This document shows, in pieces, positions 1 to 7,511 of a stretch of DNA of 64,000 nt (within the stretch, counting starts at the first letter, position 1; each line of letters opens with the position of its first letter). The translations under genes were made by a program, and so were the position numbers. Location: NCBI RefSeq assembly GCF_000190755.2, contig NZ_JH109152.1:2871257-2935256 (forward strand). The letters are read 5' to 3'. Below the pieces are notes generated by a model. The model did no database searches, was not told the origin of the DNA, and saw nothing but the letters and a program-made list of their open reading frames with translations. The DNA is from Methylobacter tundripaludum SV96. GTDB lineage: Bacteria; Pseudomonadota; Gammaproteobacteria; Methylococcales; Methylomonadaceae.

Positions 1-40
1 CGCGGAAGATATCCGCCACCTCCAGTGCGGGACGCACCAT
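1..40 (-). CDS. IS91-family transposase, N-terminal fragment cut by the window edge
   Basis: An ATG at 40 on the minus strand opens a frame that runs off the window, reading MVRPALEVADIFR. This is the usual opening of the zinc-ribbon, HUH-type IS91 transposases. It starts 9 nt after the stop of the tyrosine recombinase, which is how such modules are arranged (recombinase first, transposase second). Only 13 codons are visible, so the call rests on this short match plus the neighbour. Confidence 0.6.
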   Translation of the reverse strand, partial: MVRPALEVADIFR

Positions 41-49
41 GACCTTAGT

Positions 50-925
50 CTACACCGGTTGCAATGTCTCCAGTGGACTGACCACCTCACGCAGGATATC
101 GGTGGCTACCTGGGCATAGAGCGCCGTGGTCTCCAGCTTCTTGTGACCGAGTAACACCTGGATCACCCGAATATCCACCTTCTGTTCCAGCAAATGAGTG
201 GCAAAGCTGTGCCTCAGCGTATGCATCGATACCCGCTTGTCAATCCGCGCCGCCTCTGCAGCGGCATGGATGGCCCGGTTGAGTTGACGGGTGCTGAGTG
301 GATCGATGGGGTCCAAGCCAGGAAATAGCCAGCCACCTTGGAGCATTTTGCCTTGTGCATGGGCAAACTTCCACCAGGCGCGCAACCGTTCCAACAGCAC
401 CGGCGACAGCATGGCATAACGATCCTTGCTGCCTTTACCCTGTTCGATGCGCAGCGTCATACGCTGGCTGTCGATATCACCGACCTTCAGCGACACCACC
501 TCGCTGGCACGTAAGCCGGCGCCGTAAGCCACCGATAACGCTGTCTGGTGCTTGAGATTGTCAACGGCGGCGATCAGGCGAGCCACCTCTTCACGACTCA
601 ATACCACCGGCAGTTTGTGAGGTACATGCACCGGGTGCATCTTAGTCAACAACTCAGGGCGGTCTAGCGTCGTTTCAAAGAGAAACTTGAGCCCGGTGAG
701 GGTCGCATTCAGTGAAATCGGCGAAATACCGTGATCAACCAAATGCAATTGATAACGGCGTAAATCTTCGACGCTGGCGGTATCCGGCGAGCGCCTCAGG
801 AAACCAGCGAATCGCTTCACAACACGGATATAACTGGCCTGAGTTTTGGGGGAAAGTTTGCGCATCCGCATGTCGTCGATCATACGTTGGCGCAACGGGG
901 TAATGGGTTTACTTGTCGAAGTCAT
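50..925 (-). CDS. Tyrosine recombinase/integrase of an IS91-type module
   Basis: A phage-integrase-family recombinase of 291 residues. The N-terminal SAM-like core-binding domain covers about residues 10-90 and the catalytic domain about 105-285. Visible catalytic signatures are the first Arg in GAGLRASE, the HTLRHSFATH box with its His-x-x-Arg, LLGHKKLETT, and a late Tyr in TALYAQV. I start it at 925 because an AGGAG lies just upstream; an in-frame codon at 964 would add 13 poorly supported residues. The transposase-like frame follows after 9 nt, so this is probably the accessory recombinase of an IS91-like element and not XerC/XerD. Other XerC-like functions cannot be excluded. Confidence 0.85.
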   Translation of the reverse strand: MTSTSKPITPLRQRMIDDMRMRKLSPKTQASYIRVVKRFAGFLRRSPDTASVEDLRRYQLHLVDHGISPISLNATLTGLKFLFETTLDRPELLTKMHPVHVPHKLPVVLSREEVARLIAAVDNLKHQTALSVAYGAGLRASEVVSLKVGDIDSQRMTLRIEQGKGSKDRYAMLSPVLLERLRAWWKFAHAQGKMLQGGWLFPGLDPIDPLSTRQLNRAIHAAAEAARIDKRVSMHTLRHSFATHLLEQKVDIRVIQVLLGHKKLETTALYAQVATDILREVVSPLETLQPV

Positions 926-1147
926 GACACTGCTCCTATCTTGAAACAAGGCGGATTGCCTCATTCCTTAACATAGGAAACAGTCACACTCTTTCAACCA
1001 CCCTCAAGCTTATGATCGCAGCCTCAATACCGCGTGAGCGGTTTAGTCCAACGACCCAAGCCAGTCTATCGGTTTAGATCCTTAAACGGTCAATGTCGGT
1101 TTAGGGTATTATTCCGGTCATTCGAAATGTCAGTTCCATTATTACTC

Positions 1148-1169
1148 AGCCCATAATAAAGGGCTTTTT
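1148..1169 (+). terminator. Small terminator-like hairpin
   Basis: AGCCC (1148-1152) pairs with GGGCT (1161-1165), followed by a run of T. The stem is only 5 bp, so it may be weak. It lies just upstream of the cysteine-cluster gene. Confidence 0.3.
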
Positions 1170-1200
1170 CAAAGCGCGACTAAAAAGGCCGGATACCCAG

Positions 1201-1710
1201 ATGAACACACTTACCCAACTCCATGCTGATATCGAAGCGCGCGTAGGAACTATCCGTGACGACAATCTCGATTGGCTATGCCGCATGGGCTGCGACGGCT
1301 GTTGCCGACGGCTCGCCGAAGTACCCCGGCTCACGGCAGAGGAATGGGATTTGCTGCGGGACGGACTGGCCGCGTTGCCCCCGGAGCAGCTTCTGGAAAT
1401 TGGCCGGAACATCGCCGCGCTGGCCGAGCAGTCATCACGCCCCATCGTTTGCCCGTTATTGGACCGGTCGGCGGGCGCCTGCCAGGTCTACGTCCACCGC
1501 CCGGTGGCTTGCCGCACGTACGGGTTCTATGTCCAGCGTGATAAGGGGCTTTACTGTAAGGACATCGAATCGCGCGTGGCTGATGGCGGCTGGGCCGAGG
1601 TGGTGTGGGGCAACCAGGACGCCGTCGATCGCCGTCTCTGCGGTCTGGGCGAGACCCGCGATTTGACCGAGTGGTTCGCGCGCTGGAAGGAGGCCGGGTA
1701 CGTGGCTTGA
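1201..1710 (+). CDS. YkgJ-type cysteine-cluster protein
   Basis: A 169-residue protein with the cysteine cluster of the YkgJ/CxxCxxCC family: an N-terminal C-x3-C-x2-CC group (CRMGCDGCC, about residues 24-32), a middle CPLL...GACQVY segment with the HRPVACRTYGF motif, and a further Cys (YCKDIE). The family is thought to bind zinc or an iron-sulphur centre; its reaction is not known. It stands alone between the IS91-type module and a convergent glycosyltransferase-fold gene. The ATG at 1201 gives the usual family N-terminus. Its coding sequence is richer in G+C than the genes at 7-12 kb. Confidence 0.8.
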   Translation: MNTLTQLHADIEARVGTIRDDNLDWLCRMGCDGCCRRLAEVPRLTAEEWDLLRDGLAALPPEQLLEIGRNIAALAEQSSRPIVCPLLDRSAGACQVYVHRPVACRTYGFYVQRDKGLYCKDIESRVADGGWAEVVWGNQDAVDRRLCGLGETRDLTEWFARWKEAGYVA

Positions 1711-1815
1711 AAGGGGCGGCATTGTCCGCAGAATATCAATCTCCGATAAGGGCTGTAGGGCATGCTCATCTGTTACAGACAATGCGTAACATCAGTAAAT
1801 CATTTCTTTACGCTA

Positions 1816-2511
1816 TCAGGTCAAATCTGAAGGCATAGCGCTTAGGGCAAGCGCCCGATACCGTTCCAAATCCTCCGGCGTATCCAAATCCCATTGTTCG
1901 CTCAGTTCGTGACGGCGAAGCTTATAGTGCTCAATGCGGTTGTGGGTTTGGTCCAGCACTCGCGTCGTTCCCCAGGGCATGTTATCAAAGAGTTCCGGAT
2001 GAGGCCGGTTGAGTCCGATCAACACGTAGCCGCCGTCTTCTGCGGGAGCTATCACGACTTCATTTTCCTGATTCAAAGCGGTTAACGCTTGTTCCAGATC
2101 CTGTTCGGTTAATGACGGGCAATCGCAGCCCATTAACAAGGCGTGGGAGTAGTCGGCAAGCGCCGAGCAAAAAGCGCGGTGCATGCGTTCGCCTAAATCG
2201 ACTCCTTGTTGTTGCTGAAGCGTTATCGGATAGGTTGCCGCCGATGCGGTAAAAAAAGCATGGTCGGTTGTCGGTGAGCACCAGAGTTGTACGGGGCATA
2301 AGTTGTTTTGTGTCGCCCGTTGCAGTGTTTTTTTGCTGAGTTCGATATGAAGTTCGGCGGCCTGTTCGGCGGTTAATTTCGGGATTAACCGGGTTTTAAC
2401 CTGGCCGGGAATCGGGGCTTTGCAAAAAATCATCAGGACGGCGTTGGGGTATTTGTAGGTCATGATTGATGGGGTGTGGGCGGTTGAAGAATCATTTTTA
2501 TACGTAGGCAT
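1816..2511 (-). CDS. TIGR04282-type (DUF2064) glycosyltransferase-fold protein
   Basis: A nucleotide-sugar-transferase-like fold of the DUF2064/TIGR04282 family, annotated elsewhere as an arsenosugar biosynthesis glycosyltransferase. The N-terminal signature is FCKAPIPGQVKTRLIP, followed by the metal-binding region LLMGCDCPSL, then APAEDGGYVLIGL and the C-terminal DLDTPEDLERY. Residues before MTYKYPNAV are not typical, so the true start may be the ATG at 2463 (215 residues) instead of 2511. It is the last gene of a minus-strand group with a TIGR04283 glycosyltransferase and a sterol-desaturase-family gene, separated from them by a mobile-type repeat. The arsenosugar role is a family name, not proven here. 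Confidence 0.85.
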   Translation of the reverse strand: MPTYKNDSSTAHTPSIMTYKYPNAVLMIFCKAPIPGQVKTRLIPKLTAEQAAELHIELSKKTLQRATQNNLCPVQLWCSPTTDHAFFTASAATYPITLQQQQGVDLGERMHRAFCSALADYSHALLMGCDCPSLTEQDLEQALTALNQENEVVIAPAEDGGYVLIGLNRPHPELFDNMPWGTTRVLDQTHNRIEHYKLRRHELSEQWDLDTPEDLERYRALALSAMPSDLT

Positions 2512-2521
2512 TTAAGCAACG

Positions 2522-2732
2522 CGTCATCCCGGCAGGGAATGCCGGGATCCAGATGCCATGGATGGCAATTCTAAATTAGGCTCAAAGTCTTGTTATACGA
2601 AATCGATTTTTGAGTTGTTTTTTTCATACGATCGCTTTAGCACATCCCTGTGTTCTCGGCAACTGCTCCTGCGTTGCTCTACCTCCTGCATCCTTGCAGT
2701 CGTGGATCCCGGCAATCCCTGCCGGGATGACG
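2522..2732. repeat. MITE-like repeat with CGTCATCCCGGCAGGG ends, copy 1
   Basis: The left end CGTCATCCCGGCAGGGAATG and the right end read on the opposite strand are near-identical inverted repeats of about 26 bp, each itself an internal palindrome. The middle shares the words 'ccatggatggcaat' and 'gttgctctacctcctgcatcc' with 56182-56374, so these are two copies of one element of about 200 bp. It has no credible coding sequence and fills the gap between the desaturase-family and DUF2064 genes. Confidence 0.75.
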
Positions 2733-2793
2733 GCAGTATCACTTGTGTGGGTATTCATGCTCTTGCGCGATCGTTTAAGTGCTACAGACACGG

Positions 2794-3585
2794 TTATCGT
2801 TTCCGCAACGCCTTAAAAGGCAGCAGCAATAACGGCACAAAGCCTAATTCATGTAATTCGCGGAAAGGCGTTAAACCGATAGCCATAGCCGTCTGAGACT
2901 GCCTGGGTTCGGCAACATAGGTTCTGCACAGCCTGTCCCAACAGGAAATCGAAAAGCCGTAATTGCTGTCGGTTTCGGCCGGAAGAGTCGAGTGATGGAT
3001 ACGGTGCATGTCCGGGGTGATGATCAGCCAACGCAATTTTTTATCGATTGCCGGCGGGATGTTGATGTTGCTGTGGTTAAAGGTTGCCGCGCCGTTGAGG
3101 ATAATCTCAAACGCGATGACCGCCCACGGGTTCGCGCCGAGCAGAACAATGCACAGCACTTTGTACAGCATGGAAATCATGATCTCCAACGGGTGAAAGC
3201 GCACGGCGGTGGTGGCGTCGAATTCCAGGTCGGTATGATGCACCTGATGTAAATGCCAAAGCAGCGGCCATTTATGCGAAACGATGTGCTGGCAGTAAAT
3301 GGCAAAATCAAGGAATAACAAGGTCGCGATAATCGACAGCCATTCGGGGGCGGCCAGCCGGTTTAACAAGCCGTAACCTTGGCCTGCGGCGGTGACTGCG
3401 CTCAGATAGGCAAGACCGCCGAGGCTTAAGCGCATGACCGCCATGTTGAATGCGGCGAGCCCCAGGTTAACCGGCCAGCGTTGCTTGCGGCTGATGTGCT
3501 GGACTCTTCTGGGGCTGACATATTCCCAGCCGATCATGATGCAGAAAATACCCAGCGCTACGGATAAACGGATTATGGTTTCCAA
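2794..3585 (-). CDS. Sterol desaturase / fatty acid hydroxylase family membrane protein
   Basis: A membrane di-iron oxygenase of the fatty-acid-hydroxylase superfamily, about 263 residues. The histidine boxes are visible: HIVSHKWPLLWHLHQVHHTD (H-x4-H plus H-x2-HH) and, nearer the C-terminus, FNHSNIN and HRIHHST. Several hydrophobic segments precede and separate the boxes. I choose the TTG at 3585, which overlaps the end of the upstream glycosyltransferase gene by 13 nt and gives LETIIRLSVALGIFC as the N-terminus; the longer frame from 3699 would run deep inside that gene. Translational coupling with the upstream gene is likely. The substrate is unknown: the family acts on sterols, fatty acids, carotenoids or ether lipids. 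Confidence 0.8.
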   Translation of the reverse strand: METIIRLSVALGIFCIMIGWEYVSPRRVQHISRKQRWPVNLGLAAFNMAVMRLSLGGLAYLSAVTAAGQGYGLLNRLAAPEWLSIIATLLFLDFAIYCQHIVSHKWPLLWHLHQVHHTDLEFDATTAVRFHPLEIMISMLYKVLCIVLLGANPWAVIAFEIILNGAATFNHSNINIPPAIDKKLRWLIITPDMHRIHHSTLPAETDSNYGFSISCWDRLCRTYVAEPRQSQTAMAIGLTPFRELHELGFVPLLLLPFKALRKR

Positions 3586-4262
3586 AACTGCCCCCTGCAA
3601 TAAAGTGCGGCCAATGTTTCCGGGTCTGCGCCAAAGAAGTAACGCAGGCGCAAACTCCACATCAGCAGTATAGTCCTGTAAATGCCATAGCGCTCCCATC
3701 TTCGGCCGGAGCTGGTGACTTTAGCGTTAAGGCAAATCGGCGGGCTGATTTTTTGTAGCGTCTTGCTCAAGGCGATGTCTTCCATCAGGGCGATTTCGGG
3801 ATATTGCCCCACCGCTGAAAACGCTTCCCGCCTGACAAAAATCACTTGGTCGCCGGTGGCGATGCCGGTCAGGCGGGAGCGCCGGTTCATCATCCAGGCG
3901 ATCACTTTCAACATGACATGATTGCCGCTTAATCGAATGTCGAAACGTCCCCATTGCTTGTTGCCGAGGTGTCGTTCGATCAGTTGCAAGGCGTGTTCGG
4001 GCAGAGTGGTGTCGGCGTGGAGGAAGATCAAAATGTCGCCGCTTGCATGGCTTGCGCCGATGTTCATTTGCAGGGCGCGGCCTTTTTTCGAGCTTATGGT
4101 TTGGTCGGCCAAACGGGTATGGGGGGAATCAATAAGCGGCTGGTTGTCGGTGGCGTCAACAATGATGATTTCACAGTTGCTGCGTAACGCCTGCAACGGA
4201 AGCAAACACGAGGCTATGGTTTTTTCTTCATTCAGGGTTGGGATGATGATGGAAAATTTCAT
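3573..4262 (-). CDS. TIGR04283-type family 2 glycosyltransferase
   Basis: A GT-A fold glycosyltransferase of 229 residues. It opens with FSIIIPTLNEEKTI, the classic GT2 start, and carries the DxD-like metal site in ILIFLHADTTLPEHAL, then RLTGIATGDQVIFVRREAF and LMEDIALSKTL with the acceptor-site ED. This matches the TIGR04283 family, which commonly sits beside TIGR04282 genes, as here. It is first in the minus-strand group and overlaps the desaturase-family gene. The sugar donor and acceptor are not deducible from the sequence. Confidence 0.85.
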   Translation of the reverse strand: MKFSIIIPTLNEEKTIASCLLPLQALRSNCEIIIVDATDNQPLIDSPHTRLADQTISSKKGRALQMNIGASHASGDILIFLHADTTLPEHALQLIERHLGNKQWGRFDIRLSGNHVMLKVIAWMMNRRSRLTGIATGDQVIFVRREAFSAVGQYPEIALMEDIALSKTLQKISPPICLNAKVTSSGRRWERYGIYRTILLMWSLRLRYFFGADPETLAALYCRGQFWKP

Positions 4263-4265
4263 TGA

Positions 4266-4500
4266 GCGAGGAGGGTGCTAGTTCCCAAGCTCAAGCTTGG
4301 GAATTCAGTATCGGAAGCTCCAGCTTCCCGTTTCGCGAAGCTGGAGCTTCGCCTTTGGGGTTCCCAATCTGGAGATTGGGAACCCGCGTAGGTTGCCGAA
4401 CGCGGCGCTGGCACGTCACGGACTGCGTCCCCGCGCCGGAGTCTGGGAACGCTACAAAACTTCGTGTCCTTCGTGCCTTCGTGGTGAATAAAGAATTTTG
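4266..4500. repeat. Cluster of short palindromic intergenic repeats
   Basis: The spacer between recQ and the glycosyltransferase gene is built of hairpin-forming words: TTCCCAAGCTCAAGCTTGGGAA, GAAGCTCCAGCTTCCCGTTTCG followed by its inverse, and TTCCCAATCTGGAGATTGGGAA. At 4465-4490 there is a CTTCGTGTCCTTCGTG-type string. Related pieces recur at 20250-20395. Frames crossing this area are repeat translations and are not reported as genes. Confidence 0.7.
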
Positions 4501-4514
4501 AGTCGCCCCCACAA

Positions 4515-6653
4515 TCACCCCGTCTGATGCTGCAAAGCCGCTCTGATACACCGCAAAACCCCATAACTGTATTGCCCCTCAAACAGATCATAAACCGGCT
4601 TAAGCGCGTTCCGCTGGTCTTCGGGCAAGTTGATAATCGCTTCCTCTATCCGGCTGATTTCCTGCTCGGGCAATTCAACGACATCGGCCAGTACCAGCAT
4701 CCCTTGCTCCAGGGACTGGGCCAGATGCCCGTATATGGTGGTGTCTTGCAACTCTCTTTGCTGGGCGATCTGCTTGACGCTGTAACCCAGCCGGAATAAG
4801 GCTACCGATTCGGCCATAGTATCCGACAGGCCGATCGGCCCGTTTTTGTTGATGTCGACAAATTCGCTGATCACCGCCAGGAATTCATCGGCGTAAAGTT
4901 CCAGTTTGCGTTCGCCGATACCGGACAGCAGGCCCATTTGCTGACGATTGGTCGGTTTGGCTTCCAGCATCGCCATCAAGGTTGCATCATGAAAAATAAC
5001 ATAGGGCGGCACATCCTGGGCATCGGCGATCATCTTGCGCTTGGCGCGCAACGCATTCCACAACAGGGTATCGTCGGTTTTAGCGAACTCCCGGCCGGTT
5101 TTTTTGCTGCCTTTAACTTTCTCGGCTTTCAAATCCTTGCGCAACATCAGTTGCTGTTCGCCGCGCAAAACCGGCCGACAGGATTCGGTCAGCTGCAACG
5201 CGCCGAAGCGGTCGAAATCCACGGCGACCAGTCCCCGTGCGACCAGTTGCCTGAACACCGAATGCCATTGCTGTTCTTCAATATCAACGCCTATGCCGAA
5301 GGTCGATAGCTTGTCGTGAGCGGCTTTGACAATCCGCTCGGTAGCCTTGCCGCGCAACACATCGATCAAATAGCCGACGCCGTAGCGTTGCTGGGTGCGA
5401 TGGATACAGGACAACGCCTTCTGGGCTGCCACCGTTCCATCCCAGGTATTGACCGGTTCCAGGCAGGTGTCGCAATTGCCGCAGGGCTGCTCAAGCAGGT
5501 CGCCGAAATAACCGAGCAAAGCCTGGCGACGGCAATGAACCTGCTCGCATAAGGCCAGCATCGCATCGAGTTTGTGGTATTCAATGCGCTTGTGCGCTTC
5601 ATCGGCATTGGAGTCCTGCAGCATTTTTCGCAACGTGATCACATCCTGCAAGCCGTAAGCCATCCAGGCGTCGGCGGGCAAGCCGTCGCGCCCGCCCCGG
5701 CCGGTTTCCTGGTAATAGGCTTCAACGCTTTTGGGCAAATCCAGATGCGCGACAAAGCGGACATTGGGTTTGTCGATGCCCATGCCGAACGCGATGGTCG
5801 CGACAATCACCAAACCCTCTTCCATTAAAAACTGGTGTTGGTGTTTGGCGCGCAAACCGGCGTCCATGCCGGCATGGTAGGGCAGGGCGTTGACACCTTT
5901 GGTTCTGAGCCATTCCGCGGTGGCATCGACTTTCTTGCGCGACAGGCAATAGACAATCCCGGCATCACCGGTATGTTCGGCGCGAATAAAGTCGATCAGC
6001 TGATCGCGGGCATTTTGTTTTTGCACGATCCGGTAACGGATATTGGGACGGTCGAAGCCGCTAAGATAAAGCTGTGCCTGCTCCAGATTCAGGCGTAATT
6101 TGATTTCTTCGCGGGTTTTGTCGTCTGCGGTTGCGGTCAACGCGATGCGGGGAATGTCCGGAAAACGCTCATGCAGCAGGGACAGTTGCAGATAATCGAC
6201 CCGGAAATCGTGTCCCCATTGGGAAACGCAGTGCGCTTCATCAATCGCAAACAGGGCGATTTTGATGCGTTCGAAAAGTGCGCCGGTACGCGCCGAGGTC
6301 AATCGTTCCGGCGCGATGTATAGCAAATCGAGTTCGCCGTTAAGCAACTGCTGCTCGATTCTTCGGGATTCTTCAAGCGATAAGGTTGAGTTGAGGAAAG
6401 CGGCTTTTACACCCAGTTGCAGCAAGGCGCTGACTTGGTCCTGCATCAACGCGATCAATGGTGAAATGACGATGCCTACGCCGGGCCGGATCAGGGCCGG
6501 AATCTGGTAGCACAACGACTTGCCGCCGCCGGTCGGCATCAACACCAAGGCATCCTGCCCGGCTATCAGCTGCTCGATGACGTCCTGTTGCTGGCCTCTA
6601 AATTTGTCATAACCGAAAACGGTTTTGAGGATTTCGATTGGTTTGTTATTCAT
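4515..6653 (-). CDS. recQ: ATP-dependent DNA helicase RecQ
   Basis: A 3'-5' superfamily 2 DNA helicase of 712 residues, the expected RecQ size or slightly longer. The helicase core shows [12 protein letters not shown] (Q-like motif), Walker [15 protein letters not shown], the DEAH box in [15 protein letters not shown], and [10 protein letters not shown] (motif VI). It is followed by the RecQ zinc site ([10 protein letters not shown]), the winged-helix RQC domain and an HRDC domain near residues 530-600 ([24 protein letters not shown]). The last ~100 residues form an additional helical tail. RecQ works in recombinational repair and restart of stalled forks. The gene is monocistronic here, bounded by palindromic repeats on both sides. 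Confidence 0.95.
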   Translation of the reverse strand: MNNKPIEILKTVFGYDKFRGQQQDVIEQLIAGQDALVLMPTGGGKSLCYQIPALIRPGVGIVISPLIALMQDQVSALLQLGVKAAFLNSTLSLEESRRIEQQLLNGELDLLYIAPERLTSARTGALFERIKIALFAIDEAHCVSQWGHDFRVDYLQLSLLHERFPDIPRIALTATADDKTREEIKLRLNLEQAQLYLSGFDRPNIRYRIVQKQNARDQLIDFIRAEHTGDAGIVYCLSRKKVDATAEWLRTKGVNALPYHAGMDAGLRAKHQHQFLMEEGLVIVATIAFGMGIDKPNVRFVAHLDLPKSVEAYYQETGRGGRDGLPADAWMAYGLQDVITLRKMLQDSNADEAHKRIEYHKLDAMLALCEQVHCRRQALLGYFGDLLEQPCGNCDTCLEPVNTWDGTVAAQKALSCIHRTQQRYGVGYLIDVLRGKATERIVKAAHDKLSTFGIGVDIEEQQWHSVFRQLVARGLVAVDFDRFGALQLTESCRPVLRGEQQLMLRKDLKAEKVKGSKKTGREFAKTDDTLLWNALRAKRKMIADAQDVPPYVIFHDATLMAMLEAKPTNRQQMGLLSGIGERKLELYADEFLAVISEFVDINKNGPIGLSDTMAESVALFRLGYSVKQIAQQRELQDTTIYGHLAQSLEQGMLVLADVVELPEQEISRIEEAIINLPEDQRNALKPVYDLFEGQYSYGVLRCIRAALQHQTG

Positions 6654-6673
6654 AACGCCTTTTTATCAGTTGG

Positions 6674-6804
6674 GTAGGCCGGAATAAGGCCATCCAAGCG
6701 CGTAGCGCGAGGTGGTGTTTCCGGCGAATTCGGCGCGAATTTAGATAGTGATTGCCGGAAGCACCAGTTCTCGCGGTCGCTCGAACCGGCTTATCTCGGC
6801 CTAC
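6674..6804. repeat. Imperfect palindromic repeat GTAGGCCGGAATAAG, copy 1
   Basis: The ends are inverted: GTAGGCCGGAATAAGG on the left and CTTATCTCGGCCTAC on the right. Internal sequence shares 'aagcg-tagcgcgaggt-g-gtttccggcgaatt' and 'cgctcgaaccggctta' with 42529-42645. It lies between recQ and a toxin gene and behaves like a non-autonomous short interspersed repeat. Confidence 0.75.
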
Positions 6805-6834
6805 ATGCTCACCGTCTCTCCAGCTTGGGAATCG

Positions 6835-7116
6835 CTATCGCTTCGCGGCCGCCTTATAAACAGCGTTGCGTTCACGCTTGCCAACAGCCACTACAACGAC
6901 GATTAACTCAGCATCCCTCACTTCGTACACCAGCCGAAAGCCCATATTACGGAGTTTGATTTTATATCGGTTTTTTTGTCCCGAGAGTTTTGAAGCCGGA
7001 ACGTGCGGGTTGGCGAGCCGTTCTTCCAGCTTACTTTTGAATTGTTCCCGTACCGTGTTATCAAGTACGTGCCACTCTTTAAGCGCATCTTCCTTAAAAG
7101 CAAGGCTGTAAGCCAT
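6835..7116 (-). CDS. RelE-type toxin (mRNA interferase family)
   Basis: A 93-residue RelE/ParE-superfamily toxin. It begins YSLAFKEDALKEWHVLD, has the central KLSGQKNRYKIKLRNMGFRLVYEV segment characteristic of RelE, and ends VVVVAVGKRERNAVY. The conserved basic residues of the RelE active surface (Lys, Arg in YKIKLR and GFRLVY) are present, so it is probably a ribosome-dependent mRNA endonuclease. The antitoxin gene lies 20 nt upstream on the same strand, the usual order. Sequence alone does not fully separate RelE from ParE activity. Confidence 0.88.
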   Translation of the reverse strand: MAYSLAFKEDALKEWHVLDNTVREQFKSKLEERLANPHVPASKLSGQKNRYKIKLRNMGFRLVYEVRDAELIVVVVAVGKRERNAVYKAAAKR

Positions 7117-7136
7117 AAGTATATAGTTCCGTACGC

Positions 7137-7385
7137 TTATAAGTCGGACAAATTGACTTCGATTTCAGCTTGATTTTCGCGTGCGTCGGCGATGGCGTTC
7201 AGCTCCATATCTTCCAGTTTTTCTAGTAAGGCTTCATAGGCTTTGGCAGGGATGCAATAAAAGGCGGGCTCATTGCGATTCAGAATGGCAACGGGAAAGC
7301 CTTCGCCCGCTGCCACCGTACCCATGGGATTCTTTTTTAATTCCGAGACGCTTGCGGAGGTTTCCGCCAAAATGATGTGTGCCAT
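7137..7385 (-). CDS. Phd/YefM-type antitoxin
   Basis: An 82-residue antitoxin starting at the ATG at 7385, which has GGAG 6 nt upstream; the longer frame to 7397 lacks support. The N-terminal half (SASVSELKKNPMGTVAAGEGFPVAILNRNEPAFYCIPAKAYEALL) is the Phd/YefM DNA-binding fold. The acidic C-terminus (ARENQAEIEVNLSDL) is the probable toxin-neutralising tail. It precedes the RelE-type toxin by 20 nt and should autorepress the pair through its own promoter at about 7390-7440, where no clear operator palindrome was seen. Confidence 0.87.
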   Translation of the reverse strand: MAHIILAETSASVSELKKNPMGTVAAGEGFPVAILNRNEPAFYCIPAKAYEALLEKLEDMELNAIADARENQAEIEVNLSDL

Positions 7386-7511
7386 GACAAACTCCAAAGC
7401 TGTATATTGGTGCTCATAATAGTACGTTTATTAGCATCCCTCAATCTAAATCCCTTAGATGGAATGGTCGGCTGGTTCCCAATCTTCAGCGTAATCCTGT
7501 TTTAACGACCT

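Noticed and set aside
2558-2896. 112-codon plus-strand frame
   Set aside because: It lies across the MITE-like repeat and the antisense of the desaturase-family gene; no ribosome site or family match.
4259-4591. Minus-strand frame upstream of the TIGR04283 gene
   Set aside because: It is built from palindromic repeats and the end of recQ, with low-complexity translation.
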